From JAXGXJ01 sp963816155 (GTDB lineage Bacteria; Actinomycetota; Thermoleophilia; RBG-16-64-13), in contig CAWFJE010000011.1 of NCBI GenBank assembly GCA_963816155.1, positions 310,001 through 374,000 on the forward strand: 64,000 bases of DNA, read 5' to 3'. The notes beneath the pieces are model-generated. The model was given only the letters and a program-made list of their open reading frames with translations, had not been told where the DNA came from and did no database searches. This document shows positions 18,768-26,980 of the stretch, piece after piece; the first letter of the stretch is position 1, and every line of letters starts with the position of its first letter. The position numbers were made by a program, and so were the translations under genes.

Positions 18768-20426
18768 GTGTCGCACTTGGTGGGCGGCAGCGTACGCACG
18801 TTCGCGCCCAGCGTGGATTGCCTCGAGCGCTCACCATGGCACGCGCTATACAGTGTTTCCCTCGGCTTACGTGAGGATGAATCGCCTCACCGCGTGACCT
18901 CGCAGTTCCTGATCCCGGCCGCTCGCTCCTGGTATCTGGGCCCCGACCGGCGTCTGGCCCCGGTGGAGGGCTCCGCCTCTCCCCCATGGCCCGTGGGTTC
19001 CTTCGCCGTCGTCCAATATGGCCCGTGTCTCTTCCAGGTGCACCTCAGCGGGAGCGCTCACCCACGCTTCCTCCAGACCCACGACATACTCGAAGTGACG
19101 TTCACCGTGCGAGACCGTCGAGCCTGTGGTCTGCGGGTTTGGGGCGAGGACAAGTTCGGCGACTCTTCTTGCCGGCAGAGGTACGATCTGTCCGTCTCTC
19201 GTCTGAACACTTTGGAGGAGGCGGTGTGGGCCGAGCCGTTTCCGTCGGGAGCGCGTTCCTGCATCTGCCTCACTGACCATCCCGATTGGGATTCTGCCGA
19301 GAAGTCCTCCGCCCTGCTGAGCCTCTTTGCAGAGAACGGCATCCGCATCACTAAAGCCGTCTTCCCTGCCTCCGACCCAGGCTGGGGCTACGGACCTGGC
19401 ATGGACTCGGCGGAATACAGCGCGGTGATCGACAAGTGGTGGGCGGCCGGACATGAGATCGCTTATCACGGGCTTGGTTCCGGCCGAGAGCCACCTCCCT
19501 CGCCGGGCGACTGTATCCGCAGGTTGGACGCGCTAAGCCGCTATGGTCCTCGCACGTGGATTGACCATGGTGGCGGCGACTACCGGCTCGTCAAGCAGGC
19601 TGCCCTGCCTGGAGGCATTAGCCTGCTCAATTGCCTAGCCGAGAGGGGCGTGCAGAACTACTGGTCGTATGCAGATGTCTGGCAGAACCCGGCCTCAAAC
19701 CTGCACGTCTGGCAACCGCGCAGAGAAACCGACGCAATACTTGACTTCCTCGGACTCGCACGCCGGCGTCGTGCCGCCGGCCCACGTCAGTTCGCCTACC
19801 TGGGTTCCGTCCCGATCAAGAATCTCACGGGCGATGGACAGTACCGGCAGGTGCTGTCCCGGCCGTGGGCTCGCTCGGCGTGGGGCGAGCTCGTCAGAAA
19901 CAGCGCTATTCTGCGGGAGCTGCGGTGTGACCCCCTATACCTCTACTCCGAGTGTGGAGATTTCTGGCCCGGAAGCGAAGCGACCAATCTCTTCTTCGAT
20001 ACGATGCTGCTGAATCATGTCAGCCTACAGCTGAGTCCGTCGAACGTTGAACGCCTGGCGCACGATAACGGTCTACTTGTAGCCCATACTTATCTGGGCG
20101 ACACAGACAGGAAGGGCGGACGGAACTGCTTCTCCGTCCACGGGCAACCGCGGATTCTGGGCCAGTTTCGAGATAATGTCCAGCATATCTCCATGCTACA
20201 GGGCCGCGGGGACCTGGTGACAGCTCCGCTCAATGAGCTCCGCGAAGCACTCTCCCGGCACGCTCGGACGCGCTTCATCCGGCGGTCGGATGGCTGGGTG
20301 GTCCACGGCTGCGGCACCGTGTGCAGTCGCACCCCCTACAGGGCTGCCGACAAACACATGGCACCGGGTCCTCACGGTCTCTACCGAGCAACCGCAGCCA
20401 ACCAGCTCTTCCTTTTCGCTCCATGA
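18768..20426 (+). CDS. Polysaccharide-deacetylase-like protein, 5' end uncertain
   Basis: 552 residues from GTG 18768. SCICLTDHPDWDSAEKSSAL, GHEIAYHGLGSGRE and TWIDHGGGDYRL have the Asp-Asp and His-x-x-x arrangement expected of NodB-like deacetylase strands; the N-terminal 150 residues look beta-rich. Coding-like sequence in the same frame continues upstream (LTLREWEPNDWSRNGW near 18640) to a TAG at about 18613, with no good start codon, so the real start may be further up, hidden by an indel. Enzymatic activity is not certain. It precedes the FemAB-like gene in the same direction. Confidence 0.55.
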   Translation: MSHLVGGSVRTFAPSVDCLERSPWHALYSVSLGLREDESPHRVTSQFLIPAARSWYLGPDRRLAPVEGSASPPWPVGSFAVVQYGPCLFQVHLSGSAHPRFLQTHDILEVTFTVRDRRACGLRVWGEDKFGDSSCRQRYDLSVSRLNTLEEAVWAEPFPSGARSCICLTDHPDWDSAEKSSALLSLFAENGIRITKAVFPASDPGWGYGPGMDSAEYSAVIDKWWAAGHEIAYHGLGSGREPPPSPGDCIRRLDALSRYGPRTWIDHGGGDYRLVKQAALPGGISLLNCLAERGVQNYWSYADVWQNPASNLHVWQPRRETDAILDFLGLARRRRAAGPRQFAYLGSVPIKNLTGDGQYRQVLSRPWARSAWGELVRNSAILRELRCDPLYLYSECGDFWPGSEATNLFFDTMLLNHVSLQLSPSNVERLAHDNGLLVAHTYLGDTDRKGGRNCFSVHGQPRILGQFRDNVQHISMLQGRGDLVTAPLNELREALSRHARTRFIRRSDGWVVHGCGTVCSRTPYRAADKHMAPGPHGLYRATAANQLFLFAP

Positions 20427-20507
20427 CGCGCCCTCGTCATTCGCATCACCGGCGGCGCGAGGCCGGAGCGCCGCAGATTCTCCCAAACCACACGGCAGGA
20501 GCCAAGA

Positions 20508-21593
20508 ATGCTACGTCTTGACTGGCTCAGCGACTCAGACCTGGCTGAATGGGATGAGTTTCAGATGGAGAGCCCCCGCGGCCACTACTGCCAACTATCT
20601 AGCTGGCTGAAATCCTTTCGGGCTTTTGGGGGCAAAGAACGGGTTGTAGTCGCCAGAGGCTCAGACGGGACCATTCTGGGTGGCTCCGGGTGCATCTCTT
20701 GGCGCAAGTGGGGCGTCGAGTTCTGGACGTCTCCTGCTGGCCCGGTCGTCCGCGAGGGCTGTGAAGAGTGCGCAGCTTCAATCCTTGAGGGTGCGGCAAG
20801 CGGGGCGAAGCAGGCCGGGGCTATGGCACTTATCCTCCAGCCGACCGTGCCTCGGTCGGCTGCCCTGCCAGAAGTGTTGCTTTCCCGGGAGTACCTTCCG
20901 TCGAACCCTGATCTCAGCACTCGAATACGACTTCCCGGGATGGCAGTCGGGGAAATGATGTGGATAGACTTCTCGCGTGCGGGGCGCGGATCCGATTGGG
21001 AAGAGGGTCTTCTGGCGACCTTCTCTCAACACACCAGGCGCGACATCCGCTCCGCGCTCAGATCGGAACTAGCCATCATGGATCCCCACGACCAGGAACA
21101 GATGCAAACGGTGTATGAAGTGATCGAAACGAACGGGCGTAGCCAGGGCTATGCAACTCGCACTTGGGACGATCTAGGGCAAACGATCATTGAACAAGTG
21201 AAGCGGGGTCAGGCAATACTGTTCGGGGTAGCCTTCGAGAAAAGACTTGTGGGAGCCTATTATGGAGTTCTCGCCGGCAGAAGGCTCAGTTACATGATGG
21301 GCGGCACAATCCGCGTCGGCGGTAGTCTCAAAGTCGGACATTTCGCACAATGGATGGCCATAAAGAAGGCCCACGGGCTCGGGTTGGCCGGGTACGACCT
21401 GACCTCATTCGGCACTTCCGGAGTCAACACCTTCAAGATGGGATTCAATCCTGAGATCATCGAGTTGGTTCCGGCGCAGCAGGTTGTGTTTCAACCTCTC
21501 CGATATCGCATGTGGGTCAACGTCCTCCCGATGGTGAGGCGCCACGCCCGGTTCTTCGCTAGGCTTATGCGAGACAAGCGGCGAACTGGATAG
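20508..21593 (+). CDS. FemAB/GNAT-like acyl or aminoacyl transferase
   Basis: 361 residues of the FemAB-related, double-GNAT family used in glycan and peptidoglycan loci. Support comes from TFSQHTRRDIRSALRS, NGRSQGYATRTWDDL, the substrate-site strand LVGAYYGVLAGRRLSYMMGG, LGLAGYDLTSFG, and the terminal FKMGFNPEIIELVPA, which matches the family's F-K-x-x-F-g ending. FemX-type enzymes add amino acids to lipid II; relatives in polysaccharide loci probably acylate sugars. It is intact and is the last gene before the insertion-sequence debris. Confidence 0.72.
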   Translation: MLRLDWLSDSDLAEWDEFQMESPRGHYCQLSSWLKSFRAFGGKERVVVARGSDGTILGGSGCISWRKWGVEFWTSPAGPVVREGCEECAASILEGAASGAKQAGAMALILQPTVPRSAALPEVLLSREYLPSNPDLSTRIRLPGMAVGEMMWIDFSRAGRGSDWEEGLLATFSQHTRRDIRSALRSELAIMDPHDQEQMQTVYEVIETNGRSQGYATRTWDDLGQTIIEQVKRGQAILFGVAFEKRLVGAYYGVLAGRRLSYMMGGTIRVGGSLKVGHFAQWMAIKKAHGLGLAGYDLTSFGTSGVNTFKMGFNPEIIELVPAQQVVFQPLRYRMWVNVLPMVRRHARFFARLMRDKRRTG

Positions 21594-21800
21594 CCTACGG
21601 GCGGGCTACCGGCAGCTCGCGCCGCGTAGTGTGCTGACTTGTGTGCAAGAGCTCTTGGAAGAAGGACAAGAGAAAAGGTCATGGTATGCACGTGATGCCG
21701 AATCCCTATCTCATCCTGGACGCGAGATACAAGCGGGTGCGCGAAGATGGTGAACCGCACCGGCTTTCCTGGAGGCTCCAGACTTTGAGAGGATGGAGCC

Positions 21801-22125
21801 ATGAACAAACACATCAAAGAGGTATCCAGTTGAGGTCCGGGAACGGGCCGTCCGGATGGTCCTCGAACACGAGGGTGAATACGACTCCCAGTGGGCGGCC
21901 ATCAGTTCGGTAGCGCAGAAGCTCGGCATGACCCCGGAGACGCTGCGCAAGCGGGTGAGAAGAGCAGAGATCGACGGAGGCCTTCGCTCCGGCGTGACCA
22001 CCGAGGAGCGGGCGAGCATCAAGGAACTCGAACGGGAGAACCGAGAGCTCCGGCGCGCCAATGAGATCCTGCAGGCAGCCGCGGCTTTCTTCGGAGCGGA
22101 GCTCGACCGCAAACAGAAGAAATGA
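21801..22125 (+). pseudogene. IS3 OrfA (helix-turn-helix) with 5' frameshift
   Basis: ATG 21801 follows GAGGATGGAG. It encodes MNKHI and then shifts frame into KRYPVEVRERAVRMVLEHEG; removing one A from the AAA at 21816-21818 restores it. KLGMTPETLRKRVRRAEID is the DNA-binding helix-turn-helix, and ELERENRELRRANEIL a leucine-zipper-like end. The stop overlaps the orfB ATG (22122-22125). Confidence 0.85.
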
Positions 22126-23028
22126 CCGCGTTTATAGCCGAGCGCAAAGAGGAGTTCGGGGTCGAGCCGATGTGTGCCGTTCTGCCCATCGCCCCTTCCA
22201 CCTACTACGCTGCCATCTCTCGGCCTTCCTCAGCCCGGCAACTCCGCGACGAGGAGCTCGCACCTCAGATCATCCGCGTCTACGAGGAGAACTTCTCGGT
22301 CTACGGAGTCCGCAAAGTGGGGACAACTGCGCCGCGAAGGTACCCTGGTCGCTCGCTGCACGGTAGAGCGCCTCATGCGCGCCCTGGGCCTGAAAGGTGT
22401 GGTCAGAGGCAAGAGTTGGAAGACCACCTTCCCCGACCTCTCCGCGCCTCGGCCCCTCGACCTCGTGGAGCGCGACTTCGTGGCCGCCGCTCCTAACCGG
22501 TTATGGGTGGCCGACCTCACGTACGTCAGAACCTGGTCGGGATTTGTCTACGCCGCGTTCGTCATCGACGCCTACTCCCGCATGATCCTGGGCTAGCAGG
22601 TCTCGGGCTCGCTGCGCACCGATCTGGCTCTCGATGCCCTGGAGATGGCTCTCTGGCGGCGTGGCGGCGATGTTGAGGGCCTCGTTCACCACAGTGACCG
22701 CGGTGTCCAATACCTCTCCATCCGCTACACCGAGCGCCTGGCGGACGCCGGTGCGGTCACCTCCGTGGGCTCACGCGGTGATGCCTACGATAACGCTCTC
22801 GCGGAAACCATCAACGGGCTTTTCAAGGCCGAACTCATCCGCAAGTGGGGCCCCTGGAAGACCCTTGAAGACGTGGAGTTCGCGACTCTTGAGTGGGTCG
22901 ACTGGTTCAACCACCGCCGGCTTCTGGGACCCATCGGCGATATCCCTCCGGCAGAGATCGAGGAAACCTACTATCGTGAAGCAGTCACGGCTGAAGAGGC
23001 GGGACTCAAACAACTGAGTCTCCATTGA
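22122..23028 (+). pseudogene. IS3 OrfB (DDE transposase) with frameshift and amber stop
   Basis: Begins MTAFIAERKEEFGVEPMCAV. It shifts frame at VYGVRKV (about 22312, two bases missing) into GQLRREGTLVARCTVERLM, and reads RLWVADLTYVRTWSG (first Asp). A TAG at 22594-22596 then replaces the usual Trp of ILGWQVS; after it HHSDRGVQY (second Asp) and NALAETINGLFK (Glu) complete the DDE triad. The stop codon comes from a substitution rather than a length change, evidence that this copy has really decayed. Confidence 0.87.
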
Positions 23029-23121
23029 ACAGGGGTTCAAATCTCCGCTTGCGTCCCCGCCGTCCCATTCGCAACCTCCGACAATGTCAGTGTTGCGACG
23101 AAGTCTAGAACCTGCCCGGCA

Positions 23122-23280
23122 CTAGGGGGTCAGTTTTGCATCGGCACCGACATTCTGGGAGATCTCCAATTCCATGAGTTCTCTGAGCACCGACAGCATG
23201 GCTTCACGAAAGAAGTCGAACTCTCGACCCTCGGTGAGCTTGATGAGGAGCTCTTGCGGGGTGACAATGGAATCGGCCAT
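23122..23280 (-). pseudogene. N-terminal remnant of an IS256/Mutator-type transposase
   Basis: A 52-codon frame from ATG 23280 begins MADSIVTPQELLIKLTEGRE and continues FDFFREAMLSVLRELMELEI, matching the usual start of IS256-family transposases (...REAL..VLQELMEAE...IGA). After VGAD the match stops and AKLTP leads to TAG. The junction sequence, TGTCGGTGCCGATGCAAAACTGACCCCC read on the minus strand, resembles the terminal repeat of IS21-type elements, so a second element may have cut it. Confidence 0.6.
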
Positions 23281-23664
23281 CGTTGTGTCCTTCCCTTAGG
23301 TATGGTTGCGAGCCATTACCTACGGAACCACACGATGGCTTTTCTCTTCAAGGAAGACGGCATTCTCAGCCGCTTCCTGTTACGCCACGTCCGGGGACGC
23401 TACCATGTCCGGCTCGCGTGTGAGGACTTCCAGCGCGGTGGAGTGAGCGATATCACCACAGCTGCATCGCGACGTCCGTGGGCATGATGTCGGCCACGAA
23501 TGCGCCAACATGACCCTGACTCTCCGGTACAGACGCGTGAACTCAGCGCGCTAACGCAACCACGGTCGTGAGGTTGCACCGGTACTGCTTGACCGCGACA
23601 GCCACGGCTGACGAAGACCCGCCAGCGGGCAGTCTAACGGCAGGACCTGAGCGCGTTCTGATCG
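23281..23664. other. Non-coding stretch between IS remnant and dehydratase gene
   Basis: No convincing gene. The first part (to about 23360) is probably the upstream end of the truncated IS256-type element. A weak plus-strand string, VGHECANMTLTLRYRRVN near 23500, recalls the end of tyrosine recombinases but has no supporting context. Confidence 0.4.
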
Positions 23665-25758
23665 TTAATGGACGGACCCATGGGCTGACTGAGCAACGAC
23701 TGCCACATCACGTCCGCGCACTGAATCCCCAGAGTGCACCATCATCCTCTTGCACGCGGTCTCGTCATCCAACTCGCGCGCATCCAGTTCTCCGACTTCG
23801 TCCCCCGCGCTGCGCTCGCATCCTGGGAAAGACCCGACGCCTATGAACTCGAACGGTTCATAGGTAGGAACGAGGCACTTGAAACCAGCGATCAGGGAGT
23901 CGCGATCTGGGTAGCGGCGAGCTAAGTCTATCAACTGCTCCACTTTCTGAGCGAAGTCGAGCCCGAGGGAATCGGACCCGGGCCGGTCACCATTTCCGCC
24001 GAGGTCGCTCGCGGGACTGACCAGCTCGATCATGGGATGGCTCGTGGGAACGGCGTGCTCGTGGCGCCCCACCAGATTCTCATGCAGTCTCTCTCCAGGC
24101 CGGAGCCCTGTGAACTCGATCTGTATGTCTGCCGTCCTCCCGTTGCCGCCGAACAAGATCATCTTCTTGGCGACCTCCAGTATGCTCACCGGCTCGCCCA
24201 TCTCCAGAATGAACACGCCTCCCCCAGTGTCCACCTGCGTGGACATGGCAGCGGCCTGGAGCACCAGTTGCACAGCCTCCGAAATCGACATGAAATAGCG
24301 GGTCATGTCCTTGTGGGTCACGGTGACTGGACCGCCGTTTTCAACCTGCTTCTGGAATATGGGAAGCATGCTTCCCCGGCTTCCCAGCACGTTTCCGAAG
24401 CGGACGGAACAGAAACGGGTGGCCCGATACTCTCTTTCTGCCTGATGCACGATCATCTCGGCCACCCTCTTGCTCGCGCCCATCAAGCTGATAGGGTCGG
24501 CGGCTTTGTCGGTGGAGATGTTGACGAAACGCTCCACTCCCGCCTCCCCGGCTGCCCGGACTACAGACATCGTCCCCATCACGTTGTTGAAGACCGCCTC
24601 GTCGGGGCAGACCTCCATCAGCGGAACGTGCTTGAACGCCGCGGCATGGAAAACCACATGCGGACGGTGCTCCAGGAGGACCAACCGCATCTTCTCACTG
24701 TGCTGGATATAGGTCGTGACCATCTCGTAGCGGGAGAAGCCGAAGGTCCGCAACTCTTCATGCAGCGCATAAAGGCCCGACTCGTCCCGGTCGACCAGTA
24801 TCAACCTCTCGGGCGCGAAAGATGCGATCTGGCGACACAGCTCCGACCCAATAGACCCGGCCGCACCGGTGACGAGCACACGACGACCCATGAGATACCC
24901 TGCGATGGATGCTAGGTCGGTCTGCACGGGAGAGCGACCGAGAATATCCTCGATCTTGAGTTCGCGCACGTCGGCGATACTTACTCGCCCGTCAATGAGA
25001 TCCGACAGCGAAGGTAACGTCTTGATTACCGCTCTTGTCTTCTTGAGTTCGGTGTAGATCCGGTCCATCTGCTTCGCGTCGGCGGACGGGATAGTGATGA
25101 TGAACTCCTCCACGTCGTGCTCGGAGGCCGTCGGGCCGGCGTCGGCGATGGTCCCCAAGACCGGGTAGCTGAGCATACGCATGCCCCGCAGGCCCGCATC
25201 ATCATCCAGCAAGCCTACGACCGTGATTCCCAACTGCGGAGCGGCGTCTATCTGCCGTAGGAGAACCTCGGCCGCCGAGCCCGCTCCCACAAGCACTGCT
25301 CGCTTGCCGTCATGATTTCTTTTCAGGCTCCGAGTCTGGAATAGGCGGCTGTAGAAGCGAACCGCCAGCATGGCAGTCCCCGCGGCGGCCGCGCCGACGA
25401 CAACCACCGACAGGGGCACCAGCCGACCGGTGGCGGTTCCCCAAGCAAGGTCAAGCACCAGCAGCGCGGCAGCGGAGACAACCGTCGCTTTCACGATCCA
25501 TGTGGCCTGCGGCAGCCCTACATAGCGATTGACGATCGAGTACACGTGGAAAACGCCGTTCAAGCCGAGGTGAAGAATCATCGCGGCAGCAAGAAAGACG
25601 CCGAACTTATAGGAGCCTAGACTCATATCCGCTGGGATCGAGCCCTGGAAGCGAAACACCAGGATGAGGTAGTAAGCAAAGAAGATGAGTATGAAATCGA
25701 CTCCGGCGGCCATCAAGCGACGCCGAGTGCGCGAACTGTCGGAGCGATGCATCTTCAT
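23665..25758 (-). CDS. Membrane-bound NDP-sugar 4,6-dehydratase (FlaA1/CapD family)
   Basis: 697 residues. Four membrane helices (first 120 residues, e.g. GVDFILIFFAYYLILVFRF) are followed by a first Rossmann domain (AVLVGAGSAAEVLLRQI) and a catalytic SDR domain with NAD-binding VTGAAGSIGSELCRQI. The active-site segment NISTDKAADPISLMGASKRV has the Thr-Asp-Lys pattern typical of 4,6-dehydratases instead of Tyr-x-x-x-Lys. Likely substrate is UDP-GlcNAc, giving a 4-keto-6-deoxy sugar for bacillosamine, legionaminic or pseudaminic acid. It is intact and probably supplies the nonulosonic-acid cassette. Confidence 0.88.
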   Translation of the reverse strand: MKMHRSDSSRTRRRLMAAGVDFILIFFAYYLILVFRFQGSIPADMSLGSYKFGVFLAAAMILHLGLNGVFHVYSIVNRYVGLPQATWIVKATVVSAAALLVLDLAWGTATGRLVPLSVVVVGAAAAGTAMLAVRFYSRLFQTRSLKRNHDGKRAVLVGAGSAAEVLLRQIDAAPQLGITVVGLLDDDAGLRGMRMLSYPVLGTIADAGPTASEHDVEEFIITIPSADAKQMDRIYTELKKTRAVIKTLPSLSDLIDGRVSIADVRELKIEDILGRSPVQTDLASIAGYLMGRRVLVTGAAGSIGSELCRQIASFAPERLILVDRDESGLYALHEELRTFGFSRYEMVTTYIQHSEKMRLVLLEHRPHVVFHAAAFKHVPLMEVCPDEAVFNNVMGTMSVVRAAGEAGVERFVNISTDKAADPISLMGASKRVAEMIVHQAEREYRATRFCSVRFGNVLGSRGSMLPIFQKQVENGGPVTVTHKDMTRYFMSISEAVQLVLQAAAMSTQVDTGGGVFILEMGEPVSILEVAKKMILFGGNGRTADIQIEFTGLRPGERLHENLVGRHEHAVPTSHPMIELVSPASDLGGNGDRPGSDSLGLDFAQKVEQLIDLARRYPDRDSLIAGFKCLVPTYEPFEFIGVGSFPGCERSAGDEVGELDARELDDETACKRMMVHSGDSVRGRDVAVVAQSAHGSVH

Positions 25759-26980
25759 CGCATTACGCCGGGACGCCGTTCGCTGCGGAAATCACCAGCG
25801 TGCACCCCGCGTGTAAGATTCCGAGCCGTCATGGTGACTTCGCCTTCATCGTAACTCCTCGAGAGCCCAACCGCTCCCTCTGCGCGACGTTGCCACGCCG
25901 CGCTCGGGTCGGTCTCGCCACTTGCTCTCTCAGAGGACTGGAGTGTCACCCACTCCCGGCGACCGCTACTGGCCCACTGAGGTCCTTGCATCCCGCTCTG
26001 GTCCGCTCCACCCTTGTGACAGAACGAGGCGGATATCACTCTATTGAGCATAGCCCAATTACACGGCGCGTGCAATACATTCGCTCTAGAACAAGACGCG
26101 TGACGGCTGAAGCGAATGTCGGCACTGTAGCGCGAGGTTGATAGAAGAGCGGAGCCAACATCTCCACACCAGACTTCGCAGTCATGCGAGGGGCCAGAGC
26201 CCCACGTCAATGCGTCATCCGGCGAGCCGAATTCACAGAAGTCCATTACGGAACGCCTCCGCGGAACTCCTTCGCGGCTCATGTGCTCTCCCGTAACATC
26301 TTCCTCTTCTTTTCCACGTTGGGTCCCGCCTCAAACTTCGTGAGTGTCAAAGTCTTGCACCCGCAGTGGTGTTATCGGCCCCGCGAAGAGAAGCGACAAG
26401 CACGCTCGAAAGAAAGAGGATGATTCTTGGGGAATCGAACCGAGATCGGCAGTATGGTGCTGCCGTGGAGGAACAATCCTGAAGCGTTGAGAATTGGGCC
26501 CATCCGCGGCGCCTAGGCTAACCGATTGGATTGCAGCGAGAAATCGACGTGCAATAGCCTAGACTAGATGAGTCTTGGATCTCTTGATGATCCAGAGGTG
26601 GCTTCTAGCGCCGCCTTTCAAAGACGAGAACCTGGCAGAGGGGCCCCCACCAACCACTCCATACCGTGCCGCTGAGGCAGAGACCGGCTTCGCGTCTTCT
26701 GGCCACCCTACGGTCGACGCGACTCCTCAAGGGAAGGAACACACGCTCGGTGTACATCGCTACCTCCTGCGAGGTCGTACTCACAGAAAGAAGTACGACG
26801 ACTCAGGATGACTTCCTCCGCCCAGCCAATCGACTTCGGCCGGTGCGCTTGGACCCTGAGACCTGCTCGATGGATTCATCCGCCGAGATGAAAGCGAAGC
26901 ACCACAGACTGGGACATCTCATGAGAATGCGCGTCCGGCGGTCCTCGTCGTCCTCCAGTTCGAGAAGCCGCCCAAAGACT
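25759..26980. other. Long non-coding stretch upstream of the dehydratase gene
   Basis: About 1.2 kb between the terminator of the giant SLH gene and the dehydratase start. Open frames here are short or have unnatural composition, and I do not accept them as genes. Apart from a candidate promoter (26047-26075) I see no RNA gene or repeat. Its length is unusual for this otherwise compact window; a degraded gene or an unrecognised RNA are possibilities. Confidence 0.5.
26047..26075 (-). promoter_or_regulatory. Candidate sigma-70-type promoter for the dehydratase gene
   Basis: On the minus strand TTGCAC and TATGCT are separated by exactly 17 bases. The -35 box matches consensus at only three positions and the -10 at four. 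It would give a leader of roughly 280 bases. The TATGCT -10 also appears upstream of mcsA. Confidence 0.3.

Larger units (their letters stand above)
21801..23028 (+). mobile_element. Decayed IS3-family insertion sequence
   Basis: An orfA/orfB transposase pair of the IS3 (IS150/IS51-like) type. orfA has an early frame change, orfB a frame change near 22312 and an in-frame TAG at 22594-22596, so the copy cannot make a normal transposase. I could not find convincing terminal inverted repeats or target duplications in 21600-21800 and 23028-23150, so the ends given are those of the coding part only. Confidence 0.85.

Noticed and set aside
21594..21800. Left terminal inverted repeat of the IS3-type element
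   Set aside because: No stretch here pairs convincingly with sequence downstream of 23028, so the ends were not called.
23455..23560. Possible C-terminal remnant of a tyrosine recombinase (VGHECANMTLTLRYRR)
   Set aside because: Only one short resemblance, no catalytic Arg-His-Arg-Tyr context and no attachment-site repeats.
25755..26282. 175-codon minus-strand open frame upstream of the dehydratase gene
   Set aside because: Cys/Ser/Arg-rich, unnatural composition, no ribosome site and no domain-like pattern; it lies in a region open by chance in GC-rich DNA.
26420..26480. Possible tRNA, from GGTTCGATTCCCC on the minus strand
   Set aside because: The flanking bases do not pair as a T-stem, and no anticodon or acceptor arm can be drawn.
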